Assembly (NCBI GenBank): GCA_016508695.1
Contig: VNKQ01000009.1
Span: 1,736,001 to 1,800,000, forward strand
Origin: Hyphodiscus hymeniophilus
Lineage: Eukaryota > Ascomycota > Leotiomycetes > Helotiales > Hyphodiscaceae
Direction: 5' to 3'
Length of the DNA: 64,000 nucleotides
The notes under the pieces are model-generated. The model was not told where the DNA came from. It saw only the letters and a list, made by a program, of their open reading frames with translations, and ran no database searches. Below are positions 46,292 to 58,820 of this stretch, piece by piece. The first letter of the stretch is position 1. The number at the start of each line of letters is the position of its first letter. The translations under genes were made by a program, and so were the position numbers.

Positions 46292-48322
46292 ATGCCACCC
46301 AGAGTGGCGCGCGGCGCCGGACGAGGCAGAGGCAGAGGTAGGGGACGAGGAAAGGCTGCGGATGTGCCTTCAGTATCTGCGCCAGAACCCAAAGATTCCG
46401 ACCCTGAAAGCCAGTCAACCATTGAAGATACGCATATGGGTGATGCTGAGCCTGCTTCGAATATGACTCCAATTCACGAGCACGCTGAAGAGCAGGACGA
46501 TCCAAACTCTTCCCCAGCTACCCAACCGACCGAAACCCCCGCTCCCACGCCTGTCCGCCTACCCCCTCCACCATATACAAATGCAGCAGCTTCAGGCTCG
46601 GGAACAAGAGGGTCTGAACCCGCAAAGTCATCGAAATTTAAGCCGAGGTTTGCACGGACAAACGCCAAGGAGCGCGAGGAAAGAGAGGCACGAGAGCGAG
46701 AGAAGGAAAATGCCAGGCTGGGTGCGATTGCATACGCTGCTCGGTCCGCTAGAGGTTGGGGACGAGGTAGAGGCAGTAGAGGCAGAGGTGACGCTATGGG
46801 ACGTGGACGTATGCAACTCAGTGGGGCTGCATCGGGCCCTTTTTCTGAGGTAGCATCCTCCGGTAGTGAGTCTCTTGTCGCACGAGTTCCAAGTTCATCA
46901 CTGACATGACTTTCAGCCAGAAAAAGCTTCTTCTCGGGTGGGCCGAAGTCTGAGGGCGGCTCAGCTTTTGCGAGGGATAGTGGAGGAAAACCGTCCGGAA
47001 TACCAGGGGAGCCGCGTCTTGCAGGATTCAATCAGGGTGCTTTGGGAACGAGTCATAATTCAGTACCTGGATCATTCCAACCCGAACCCCAATATCCTGA
47101 CGATGACGGTGACGCACCTCGAGTCGACATTGAACATATCAATTTGTCGTCTGACTCGGAAGCCGATGTTGTTATTACTGGGATTAGAAAAATCCAGAAG
47201 GGCAAAGGAAAGGTCTCAAACAAGGGCGGTCAAAAGCCAATTCGACTTGATCGCAAGGAGCATAAGGAGCGCGGGATGGTAGTGAACACGGAGCCTGTTG
47301 TGAAATCAGATCCCGATGAATTAGAAGCCGATGCGAAGGCTGTCGATGCCGATGCAATGGCTATTGATGAAGACCGTTCATCCAAGGCAATACCTAAGAA
47401 GTCACGTAAAGGCACACACGACGACGATGTAAAGATAAAGTCAGAACCAGGAATCATCCCCTTGATGACTTACTCCCGAGAACCATCAACCTCATCTCCA
47501 CCTCCTGCTCAATTCAAAATTCCTGCCGAACTAGAAGCTGATGGATCCGATACCGAGGCCGAACATGCTGATCCTGGACCGGAAGCTGTCTCGCCACGGG
47601 CGGAGCGAAAAGCCAAACCTCGTGCACCGAAGAAGATTCCCAAGATGCCCGTCATACAAACCGAGGAAGATCGCGCAGAGTGGACACGCCATCTTGAAGA
47701 TGTCGAAATCCTTCGAAAAGAGCTCGGTGGTATGGCAGCCAGCTTTGGACCACAAGACAGTGGTAAAGATGCTCAAGGTGATGTTGACATGGAGGGAGAA
47801 AAATCAAAGGAAGCACCAAAACAAGAAATGGAAGACGGCCGTGTATATCTGTTCCAATTTCCACCTGTGGTTCCCAAGCTCTTCAATGATCAGACGAGTT
47901 CCAACCCCAACTACGACGACTTCGAGATGCTTGTTCCAGTTGACTTGACGAAAGAAGACAAGGAAGTCAAGTCCGAAGAAGTGATTGAGGTGAAGCAAGA
48001 AGAACCTGATGAGGAAAATGAGCTCAGGAAACGCCAGGAGAAAGACAGGTTGGTGATTGAGGAAGGAGCAATTGGGAAGTTGGTTCTTCGAGAGAGTGGG
48101 GAAGTTGAGATGGTATGGGGGGGCACGAACATGAAGGTTGGTCGTGGAATTGAGACAAGCTTCTTCAGCGTGGGTGCTGTCATTGACGGATTGTTCTACT
48201 GGCAGAAGGATGAGAAGGGGGAGAGCGTCCCAGCAAATCATGGCAAACGCGGGAAATCGATGGCTATGGGTGAGATCATGGGAAAGTTTGTGGTAACTCC
48301 AGACTGGAGTCGGATTTCTTGA
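46292..48322 (+). CDS. rpc53: DNA-directed RNA polymerase III subunit RPC4/RPC53
   Basis: Two exons, 46292-46865 and 46917-48322, giving 659 residues (an alternative donor at 46863 in the same phase would shorten it by one residue). The N terminus is an RG-rich segment (MPPRVARGAGRGRGRGRGRG). It is followed by an acidic Ser/Pro region, KFKPRFARTNAKEREEREAR and a second RG-rich patch. The C-terminal domain carries the family blocks DGRVYLFQFPPVVPKL, GKLVLRESGEVEMVWGGTNM and GRGIETSFFSVGAVIDG, ending in FVVTPDWSRIS. This is the RPC4 domain, which pairs with RPC37 in the Pol III TFIIF-like subcomplex needed for promoter opening and termination of tRNA and 5S transcription. Lys-Ser-Glu-Pro sites such as VKSDPDE and IKSEPG resemble sumoylation motifs, a known feature of the yeast protein. 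Confidence 0.92.
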
Positions 48323-49388
48323 TTATGTCGAGGTGGCTGAGGCGTTCTACACAGGCATGGAACAAAAAAAAATGGATTGGGGTTAGTCGTGCATTTCTAA
48401 GGCGAATGATGCATAGCTATGGCGTTCTTATTTGGGAAATTTTGCATGCATTCGGCTCGAGCCTCGACAATGGTTGCCAAGAGTGACGAGACTCTGTGTT
48501 AGATACATCGATTAGCTGGGTAAACGCAAAAGTTGGGAAGTTCTCTCGGATTCCTACCTGACCAATCTCAACTTTTCGTGTTGTCATTCCTGAGCTAAAG
48601 CATAACCCAATGTAGAAACTGTCAAATTGTACGACTTCAAAAGATATTCTTGCTACAGATGGTGCCACGAGTGTACTTGTTGTGGTGATGCTTAAGTCCG
48701 AGCATGGATGGTCCCATCTTGCCTGCTCTTGCTCCAAGGCTCGACTTCTTCAATTCCATTTTGAGGTTTTGTGAAGAGCTTGGTCTGTTCAAAAGAAAGT
48801 TCGTATGAGTTCATCTGTACTCAACACGGGGTGTGCTAGGAGGTTGGAAGCTGTTGGGCTTTTCAAGCCCCTCGTAGGGAGTTGATTCTCTCGATTTCGA
48901 TAGTGCCGTAGTAGAAGAAGATAAAACGAGGCCTGGAGCTCTCTGCAATAGGCATAATTGCTACAGTGGTACTGAAAGCATAGTTGTGAATGACTCGAGC
49001 CTGGGAAAGTGGTTGTCGCAGCTCAAAAGATCGGACAGCTACTGCGTGAAGATACAACACGATTTGACTACCCAACTACGAGCTAATCACTGGGGCTGGC
49101 AACGATGGTGGTACTTAAGATAACACGATCTCTATACATCTATCACAGTATGCGTCTAGATTACAACCTCTACCGCCACTCCTTGTACAGACCACCACCA
49201 CCCAATTAAGATGACAGAGACGGATTATCGCTTGAACGCCCTAGCCAGCCATATATGCAGCCTGCATCCTGATCCCTTCCCTATCCCCTAGGACCAAGAA
49301 AACAAAAATGGGGGAACTGCTCGCGTTTCCTACTCTGACAAAGGACCATCATTCCTCCATCCAAAAACCCAGGAGCGTATTAGATAGA
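48323..49388. other. convergent intergenic region
   Basis: The 3' flanks of RPC53 and the mitochondrial carrier gene. Open frames are short and unsupported. Confidence 0.55.
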
Positions 49389-51622
49389 CTACCTCTTCTC
49401 ACCGCCACCCCCGAGGATCCTAGGAAGCGATCTCCACCCTTCCTTCCCCGGCCCCTTGCTCATCCCAAACTGCTCGTCCAAATCCAAAATGATCTTCAGC
49501 GCGTTGCGGCTCCTGAGATAGCTCAATGGACCCTCTTGACCCGGCAGACTCGTAGATGCGGAAGAAACACCCATATGCGGCGCCTCTTGCTTCTCAGCTC
49601 CAGGCATGGGTAGCAAGGTCTGCAAGACTTCATACCCAGCTAACGTAAAGCCAAACTGGGGCGAACTCCTCATGATCCTCGCAGGTCCACCCTTGAAGAA
49701 CGCTTTGAAGCCCTCCTCTTTCCATATCGTGCTTGCGCAATGACGAAGACTGGTATATGAGGACTCGCCCTTCCGCGCTTCGACTTGCAGACGGGTCTTG
49801 ATTACGTCGCAGGGTGTGGTAAGGTATGCGGCTGGCATGCCAGCTATGGCGCCTGCGGTAAGCAATTGCAGGATACCGAGTTTCTTGGTTTGCGATTCGC
49901 CGAAGTAGTCGCGTTTGAGGTGGTTGTAGGTTGGGAAGTAGATTGCGGAGAAGGGAACGTCTCGGAGGAGACAGGCTGAAGCACCTTTGTAGAGACCCAT
50001 CAAACCGAGGTGTTTGACGATCCACATTGCGGAGCGACGGGGGACGCCGTCGACATTTTTCGCAAGCTCGCCCTGGACTTGGAGGCGGATTTTAACAATT
50101 TCGAGGGGGTTCGTGAAAATCTACTTTTATCAATAGAGTGCATGTAGGTGGAACGTGAGCAACTTACGACTTGACATGCTCCCGCAGTTCCACCAGCCAA
50201 GATCTCATGCGGGATCCAGATCTTACCGTCCTTTTCTGAGAAGTGTCCTCGGACGAGATCATTGACTGTGAGCTTGATGGCCTTCTCAGGCGCAACACCC
50301 ACAAGTTGTGGAAGCACACCAGAATACAAGCCCTTGAATCCCTCGTTGCGCACAACCTTCTTCGCGCAGTCCCACGAGTTCAGATATAGCTTCTCTCCAG
50401 GACGGGAGCTGCGCTGGTTCTGCATACGGGTCTTCACTAAATCAATGGGATAGACCATAAATGCCCCAAACGCACCGGCCAAACTACCGAGCGCGAAATG
50501 ATGCGCCGATTCCAGGGCACTATGAAAGAAACTTTGAGAAGCAGTTTTGATTTTCGACCCGCCAAGATCGCTGTAGGCGTTGTATAGGGGATTTCGCCAT
50601 GACGCATCCAGGACTTTCGCGAAATCCGTTAAGCCAAGTCGACCTGATGGCTCATCGAGGGAAGCAAAGTGAAAGAGGATATCAGCCTCCATCGGAGTAA
50701 AAAGAGAAAATCGAGTAATGCGTGCAGCTTCGTTCAGAAATTCCGTGCGGGTGATCTTTCCATCTGAGCTTTGAGAGGTAGCTTGTCGAATAATTATCTC
50801 CACCAAATCCATCTCACGTATCATGTTCTGGAAAGCGCGGACATTGGCGTACGAGATCTTACTGCCTGTCGATATGTTGCAGAGCGTGTGTAGGTTTTCC
50901 AACAGATGGTCGGAGAGCTTGTGTTTGGCGGTCTCGAGAATAATGCGCTGGAAATCTTCGGGCTCAATATATCCATCTCCATCTTTATCAAAGTAATGGA
51001 AGGCTTGTCTTATCCTCTCACCTTGTAAGCCTCGGAGCATCTGCGAGAATTGTGGGTAAGTGAGGGCGTGCCGCCGTTTCTTGCCCCCACTGTACAAAGT
51101 CGCCCATTCGCAGTTCCAGTCGAAGGGTATGCTATCCGGCCCCTTATTCATCTCATACAGCTTCTTCAAATCATCGTATTTGACCGTGCCCGTTCTCTCC
51201 ACATCGAAAAGTCGAAACGCGATCTCGTACTCGGCGTCTGGTTTCGCAAGGAGATTCTCGAATGTGCCCCAGTCGAAAAGGTTAAGTTTGCCCGTGCTTC
51301 TCCTGTCTGCGATTCTGAAAAGGATGGCATACTGTTCGCGCTTTATCTTATGCTATATCCCAAAATGTATCATTAGCCAATCGCCCAATACTGTCTCGTG
51401 CGACAAGCTCGAGAGCTGACTCACATAATCCTCCCCATCCGGCGCAATGGCATTGATGAACTCCTCCTCCCCCATAACCAGCTCCCCAGACTCCTCATCC
51501 TTTCGCGCATTCTTGTCAAAGGTAGCTTTCGATAGCGCTGACAGCTGGACGTCTGCAGCTGCTTGTGTGCTACCAAGCAAGGTCTCCTTCACCTTCTCCT
51601 TCGCAACCTGGATGTCCGCCAT
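49389..51622 (-). CDS. agc1: mitochondrial aspartate-glutamate carrier with EF-hands
   Basis: Three exons: 51622-51425, 51352-50168 and 50120-49389, giving 704 residues. The N-terminal half is a calcium-binding regulatory domain, where a canonical EF-hand loop FDKDGDGYIEPEDF is visible at about residues 188-199. The second half is a mitochondrial carrier domain with three repeats and their Px[D/E]xx[K/R] signatures: YPIDLVKTRM (about residue 368), NPLEIVKIRL and TPCDVIKTRL. This matches the citrin/aralar/Agc1 family, which exchanges mitochondrial aspartate for cytosolic glutamate plus a proton in the inner membrane and feeds the malate-aspartate shuttle. Yeast Agc1 lacks functional EF-hands, whereas filamentous fungi keep them as in animals. 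The C-terminal extension after LPMPGAEKQE is low complexity. Confidence 0.95.
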
Positions 51623-53319
51623 CTTGACGGCGAAACAGATGAATCAGACACGTCTGCGAGTTCACAATACCAGCACAGGTGATTGATTGACGATGCCTGT
51701 CGTCCCGGCAGTCGGCGGTGAGGAAGAAATCGGTCGTAAGAGGTGTGGAGCCCGTCGTTCAGAAAGGAAGCAAGTTTGGCGTGCCGCAAGTTTCACGGCG
51801 GAGAACTTGAAATTGCAGCTTGGCTGATTCCAATTGGCACGGATAGAGGGAATAGAATCGGATAGGAATTTTAGGTATTACGATGCGTAAAGAAGGTATT
51901 CCAGGAAAGGACTGGCGTGGCTTGGAGTTTGAGCTAGGAGCTTTTCTCTACTCTTATGTTTGTTTGACCATCAGAAGAAATTCAGAGATCACCCGCAAAA
52001 TGTCTCCGGAGTTGCGTCGGGATGGATTCCGTTACTCGCTTAGACCTCCTAACTGGGCTGCGTCGTCCATTAAGGGGTTGAAAAAGGGATGCCGAGTAGG
52101 GAAAATAATTATGATGAATTAAACAGGGTTGCGCCAAATATATTATTAGCTATGTATGAGAATTACCCTAGAGTGTACCTGAATAATACAATCGAAACCA
52201 TAATGAGGAATGAGCCCTTGATGCATACATGTGGGTATAATATGCACAACAACTCGGGCTTATGCACATGACCATAAATTCTAGCATACCAAGGTATTCC
52301 TCAGCGCGATAGACCATTTACGGGGGTAAAGGCAGGTTCTGCACAATTCCCAGAGTCGTTTATCAACGTTGGTAGCGTGTTTGCAAACTCAGCATCTCGG
52401 CCTTGTGATTGACTGGAGGATATATCACGTGATTCAGCATGGTACCAATCGTCTTCGTGGATTTCCAACTTATGAGGGAGTGGCAATGTCGCAGTCTATC
52501 TTCGCTCGCAAATATATGCTTTGGTCAAGAGTGAGTATATCCCCTGAAACGTGACGCTCCCATTCAGAGAAGACGATTGTGCACATCAACTTTAAAAATG
52601 AGGAATTACTATCAAGTTAGGGGAAATAATTGCCAGGAGAAATCCTGGAAATGGTTTTCTTCATGATCTCGTACGGAACTTCCCAAGTAGAAGTTTGGAA
52701 TCCAATCGCAACAATCACAATCGTTGGAGGGAAATTCTTAAAGTATCATATTATACGCTGCTCTACTTCGGAAATCCTTTGGGTGAAAGTACCTCTCGTA
52801 CCCCTTGACGCCAATACAAGAAAAGAAGGAAAATCAATCAGCCATTATCCGCATCTCTCTAATTCATGGACAGGAACTTGTGTCAACGAGCTACCAAGCC
52901 CAGGTTCATATCTTCGCCCGAAGTCAAACCCGCTCATCGCAGGGAACGAGCAGCAGAAGCTCCAGGAAGTCATAAATCGTCTTATCATGAGTGTCGTTAC
53001 GATTGCTCCAAAAGAAAACAGTTTTGTTACGGGGTCCGAAGTGAAGCGATCTCGTTGAGCCCAAGAGACAATGGAGAAAGCCTTCGCAATATCGTGATAC
53101 TTTGTGAAATAGGGACGGCAAGACGACTTATGTTATGCAGCGCCGTCGCCATGGTGTGAGACAAGGGAATCTAATGAGGTCTGATGTCGTAATCGTAGAA
53201 CCAGATACGGTTGGATGGAGATACCATATCATCGGTAGCAATTAGTTGCCGGATCTGGACCGATAATATACAGAGAATCGAATATCGTAATTATGGAGGA
53301 TTTCGCGGGCCTTGATGCC
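51623..53319. other. intergenic region
   Basis: About 1.7 kb. The plus frames at 51883-52122 and 52630-53058 have no family signature, no clear splice partner and atypical composition, so no gene is called. It includes the promoter of the carrier gene and the 3' flank of the cyclin gene. Confidence 0.5.
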
Positions 53320-55593
53320 TTAATCTTTGACCTGGACCATGCGCTTGTATGACTCGATGGTCTCGTAAGGCATATCGGCCTCAGGATCCTCGACAGGTGG
53401 AAGTGATGGCCGATAGGTTGGGTATTGAAGAGCCGGGAGGATGAAGCCCTTGTCCATCTCGGCTTGGACGAAGAGTGATGCGCGCTTATATCGACGATCG
53501 GAATACTTTTCGAAGACTGCACCATGATGCTTGGAAGGGTTGCGGCAACATTCCAGGATCATGGAGACCAAGGGCCGAAGTTGGGTCCATGTATACCCGG
53601 AGTAGTAAACATGAGCCGGAGTCTATAAGATGTCAGTGACGGCGCTGAGGATTTCAGGGAAACGACCTACCCATTCACCCTTCTTCAACATATGGCGAGA
53701 GAAAGCATGAGCACCAGCAGCAATGTAGCTAGGTGGGCTACCAACAAATCGCTCATCCATGATAGTAACCTCCAGGAAGTACTTGGCCAAAGTTCGAGTC
53801 TCCAAATCGTAATCATCCGCCTTGCTGACACGTCGCAAAAAACTCATGGGTCCAGGCCAGCCAAGCTCAAATTGCAGCATGCTAAGCATGAAACGTTCAG
53901 CCTTGAGAATCTCATCCACAGTATATCCGCTATCAACCATGTATACTATCTCACCAACAGAAGGGCAGTTGATTTCCTCATACTTGGCAGCAACAAAGAT
54001 AGCAGTGGCACCAACCAGCTGAAGCTTGCCAAGAGAGACAATCTTGCACGACAAGAAGCGGTCAATATAATTGACGCAGAGAAAGAGGGTCTCGGGCAAG
54101 AGAGAGAAGCGGTGGTGAACCTGGATCAACCAGTCCATCAAAACAGAGCGCATTGACCACTGAATCTCAGCTTGATTGTCCATGTAGTGCGGGTTAGGCA
54201 ACATCTTGATCTAGAAATTGACTGCTTAGTAAATGAGGTAAGCAAAGCAAGGATGGAGTGTAAACAAAGGTTGCATTTGGGGCCATTTTGAGGCGCGTCC
54301 ACACCGACCAATGAATCGGAATTGAATTGCCATGCCAGCAACTCTTGGAAATTTGCAAACTCACCTCCAATTCACGCATATAAGCGAAGATTTCATCCCC
54401 ATATTCTGCAACCATACTGGTGTCCCAAAGCTCATCTTCGATGTCCTCAGCAGTACGGGCAGTTTCCACAAGCTCTTGAGCAGCGGCAAGCTCCTTCTTG
54501 ACTTTGTTTGTAACCTTGGGAAAGAGGACAGTAGTCGCACCTCCAGTAGTATTATCACCACGAGAGCGGTATGAGTGAGCTGTCGTGTAGCCTTGATCAT
54601 CATAAACCTCTTCCTCTTCCTCGGGCCAGAACTCCTCGGGCTCTGAAACGAGAGGAGGATTTGGCAACTGCGGAAGCCGTCGATCGAGGCCACCAGTCTC
54701 CAACCTAGCCGCTTCGGGAGCTTCTTCGGGCTTCTCATCTGCTGGTCTCATGTGTGGTTCGTACGTAGCAATGGGTGCAGCAAGGGCCTGCACTCTCGCA
54801 GCTACCTGATAGGTAGCATTGCTTGCGATTGGGTTTTCTGCTGACTCGGTACCAATGTTTTTGCTCTGGGTTCGACGGACAATGGAAGTGTCTTGCTGCA
54901 ATTGAGGTTGACTTCGAACATGACGAGGTCCGAGACTTTGGTGGACAGGGGCTGTCGGTACCTGAGCTTGGTCTTGTTGTTCGTCATCTGCTGTATCCTT
55001 ATATATGGTAGTGCTTCGCTTTGACAGTGTGCGCTTGACTGCAGGCTGGATTTGAGATGGTCGAGAATCGGCGAGAGGAGCCTTCGATTGAGTAGTGGAC
55101 TCGGAGAAGGTGTTGCTGCCCTTGGTTGCGACATTGAGAGGTCTCTGAGCTGGTCTCAAGAACGCGGCAGCAGGCTTTTCTTGAATCGCTAGAGGCTTGA
55201 CAATGTCGACATTATATCCTTTACCCACAGCAGAGTCGTCATACGCAGACATAATCTTTGCAGTATTGCTGACATCGCCAAAGACAGTTCTCTTGGCAGC
55301 AGCCTTAAGACCTCCTACTCCTGCCATGGTGAGTTGTCCTGTAGACTTATGCTTTTGATGGAGTTGTTGGTTGGTAGGAGGTGGGACGTTCTCATCGCCT
55401 TGAACGCGGAAAGATTTGGCAGGACGTTGGGGCTATTGTAGTATTTATTATTAGAAAGTGTGCTTATCACAAATGAAGCATTCAAATGAGATTGGCTCGG
55501 TGATCAGAGGAATGTAGATGGAGAGCGCGACACCTCGAAACGCGAACAACGCCATTGTGGAAAATGGATGCTTTAACTTACTCGAGCGTCCAT
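53320..55593 (-). CDS. nimE: G2/mitotic-specific B-type cyclin
   Basis: Four exons: 55593-55582, 55432-54365, 54210-53671 and 53622-53320, giving 640 residues. The tiny first exon codes only MDAR and splices to PQRPAKSFRVQGDENVPPP, the usual start of filamentous ascomycete cyclin B. A start at 55327 (MAGVGGLK) would lose 39 residues. RTVFGDVSN at residues 52-60 is a destruction-box-like motif with Phe in place of the usual Leu. The cyclin N box begins after exon 3 starts and shows MRSVLMDWLIQVHHRF, FLCVNYIDRFLS and KLQLVGATAIFVAAKYEE. The C box contains FLRRVSKADDYD and YTWTQLRPLV. It activates CDK1 for entry into mitosis and should be degraded by APC/C. Confidence is high for B-type cyclin, moderate for the nimE name. 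Confidence 0.94.
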
Positions 55594-58500
55594 GATGAGG
55601 TAGCTAAGATGTTGTCAGAAAATGGCGATGCAATTATTCTTGATTGTCGACCGTTCAATGGTGGATGAGCGACTAAGGGTGCATGTGCAAAATATCGCGT
55701 CCAAAAGTTAAAGGGGTCGTGATGGTGTAGTTGTACTGGTGCAATGCGTTCAGGACTAAACGATTGATCGTGATCCTGGACCTGCGATATGGCTAGAGGA
55801 CGGCGGAGCTCATCAGAGAAAAAGAAGAATTGCGATGGGGAGATGGGAGGAAGAAAAGAGGACGAATTGTTGATGCTCGGAAAGCTCTCTCGAAACTTGC
55901 AAGCGACCGTTGGTTCCTTCCTAGCAACGTAAACAAAGGAAAATACCGGTCTATACCAGATTCGGCTTTGGCTGCACGAGCCACACGTCAACCTTGTCAC
56001 GTCAATATCAATGCGAATTGCTTCAAATCTTCCAGAGAATATTGGGACCTCGATTGAATTTGCCCAAAGTATTACCCAGCGACTTGGTTATATGTGTGAC
56101 TGTTCTATAGGCTCTGATTTCATTCCACTTTTGTGTGTGGTTGAGATACAGGGAATTTCATTTCATGCCAAGAATTTGCTGCCATTGACACCAGAGAGTC
56201 GCGAGATCACGTGCATTGTCTTCGCCCATACGATTCCTTCAACCCTTTCTTTTACTTCCAGATTTCTTGCATCCATCAGGATGTCAATTGCAGTTCGAAT
56301 GTCAGCGATTAAGATACTGATATCCCTTTCTTTTCTAGTCACTTGACTGACGACAACCTTAGCCGCTCGGAACACGGCTGGCTGGGACGGTTCTTCAGCG
56401 AACGCCGACGTTGGGACCATTTTCAGGAGGGTCGTTTTCCCATTGCTCATCCATTCCTTCCTCTGAATCTTCAAAATTCTCATCTCATGTTGCCAGGATC
56501 CGAGTGCGGAATCGAGAAAGGTCTAGAGGACATATATTTTTGGTTTCCGATTCCAATTGCAATTTTCAACCTTCCTTTGGACGTCGAGGCCCATCACGGG
56601 TGTTCGCCACTCAGATCTACCTGGACGGGTGCAGGATGCAACCCTGATTTGCCAGTGTAAGCAAGCAACTCTCTCCATCCGACCATTTGCGGTTATGGCG
56701 CAGTGCACATGCTCTGTTCACCTATCAACCCGCGATCATGTTCGACAAATGAAATAGAGATTGGCCGACCTCCTCTTTGTTTACGATGTTAAAAGCGTCC
56801 GTTCCCGGGCTTGAGTCGAAGGTCGCGGTTCCTAGGCCAAGGCCTGTTCGGGATCCTACAATGATAGAAGCCCTCATTGGGTCATCGTCATCAGCTCCCC
56901 AGCTCTTCAAACCCTCAAACTTTGCGTGGCACCAGCAGAAGATGAACCACGACTTCTTGAAGAAGGGAACACATTCTTCGGGGAGCCAATCGCTTGATGT
57001 TGTGAAGCTGATTTCAGATCTCAAGATACGTCTACTACTGCAAGACTGTCGTTCTGCAACCATCAACGGCTTGGCCGTCCGTTGTACACGCCCAAAAACC
57101 CTCGATTCCTGCCGACTAAAACATGCAGTGTGTAGATCCATCCAGCCATTGAAAGCATAAATCACCACGGAATCCACCGCCAAAAGTCCCACTAGCCATG
57201 CGCGATTCATTTGTCCCGGCGCCATCCTTCAATTGAGGTTGGTGAATCTACCGCAAGCCATCTACTAAGCTCTGAGCATGAATGACACTTGAAACCCTCG
57301 ACCGCCCGCCAGCGCATCCAATGATCCTGGCGGGCAATTGATATTGGATAATTGGTGCTTCACCCACAACAACCTCATCCCATTGTACATAAATGCTTCC
57401 CATCAAGAACACACGCGGCGCTTGGCTTCTATCAGCGCACAGTCCAAACCACTCAAAACATCCACATATCGCACACTTGAACTTGTCCGTCAACCCATGA
57501 TCATCCACCCACATATCCCTGCCTCAGACCATGGCGCACATCGTCATTGGCTGGCTCAGACTTATTCAAGCACTTGCACTTGGCCACTGCTGTGAGTTGT
57601 CTCGACCATTCCACACTGAGGGACTGGTTGGACTTATTTTGCAGCATGCGCTCGGGAGACTTGACGGGTTTGCCTTTTCGTGAGCCATGTGCTGCTGTTT
57701 TCTCATATATTTTGGTTGAATCACGCCAGATATCACAAAGCGTCTCCGAGGAACGGGAGGAGCGGGGAGAAATGGAAGGGATTCAGCGAGGCGTTTTCCA
57801 AGAAATCACTCTAACCGTGGCACGAATCCAATGCTAAAAAGAACTTCCCGGATTGGGGGATCGAGTTTGCTGCGGAGATGTACAACTAGTCGATTACCGT
57901 ATCGTGCTTGTTATATCTATATGGACTGAGTTTGAAGGGAAGCGGGCAAGGGCATGTCCCAGACAGAGTCGAGGACCTTGAGAGCATCTTATGAGCTGTT
58001 GTAGATAGTACCCAGAAGTTCTTACTAGAAATTCGCTTCTATTGTTAGAATATCACTTCAGACACATTAGATTCGATTTCTTCTCATCTACGTAGTTTAT
58101 CGAAAATAAATGTTGAATGTGTGCATAATTCTTTTATGGATCTGAGTTACCAAAGCAAGCCAGGACTCCGCTTGCCGACGACTGCTCCTCTTCTTCACAC
58201 ACTCACCGAAGTGCCAGAGGTGCAACGCAACAACTAACCACACATCCAGGTGAGTCAAATTCCATCTATCATCATCTCGAAAACCCATCTGCAACATCTG
58301 GGACTTGGATTCCCTCAAGAATCATCCTTTCCTAACCCTCCTCGTCACAGGTCCCCAACAAGCCAATTCGAACGGACTGCGACTCCAAATGCCTCGATAG
58401 GCTTCATAACGACATCATTTTCGATCATTTGTAAGTTGCAATCATTCCTCTATCTTATGCGATCGAGCATTTAGGGAGCTTTCTCCTGCTTTCTACGCCC

Positions 58501-58820
58501 GCTCTTACATTCACCTCTCTTCGTTCACCGTCAGCCCGGAAGCGCCTGTCTGGGGCTTCGCAGCCCGCAATTCCATCATCTGTCCATTTATTCATTCAAT
58601 ATACCTCGGCTATCATCTTCAATTCCAGAGTGATCAATGCTAATCCTTATAGTCATCTAGATCGAAAACCCTCACGACACTCGTTCTGTTGCCCGTCCTC
58701 TCCTTCACTTGCTTGCGACAACCGGCCCACACAACACCACCCAGCCCTCAAACACCCATCCAGACCAATCCCGCATAGGACAAACCATAGTCCACCGACA
58801 ATAGTTCTGCCCCTTGTGGA
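55594..58820. other. 3.2-kb divergent intergenic region
   Basis: This lies between the cyclin B gene and the Zn-cluster regulator, both transcribed outward. Open frames (for example minus 57225-56725, 166 codons, and plus 56777-57160, 127 codons) overlap each other, lack motifs and have no conserved look. Near 58240 a GTGAGT donor in a leader-like CT-rich context suggests a 5' UTR intron of the regulator. No gene is called. Confidence 0.5.

Noticed and set aside
52630..53058. 142-codon plus-strand frame
   Set aside because: Composition is unlike the other genes and no domain or splice partner is visible.
56725..57225. 166-codon minus-strand frame with a hydrophobic N terminus
   Set aside because: It is overlapped by a plus-strand frame of similar length. 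No motif, no splice partner and no coding-like pattern.
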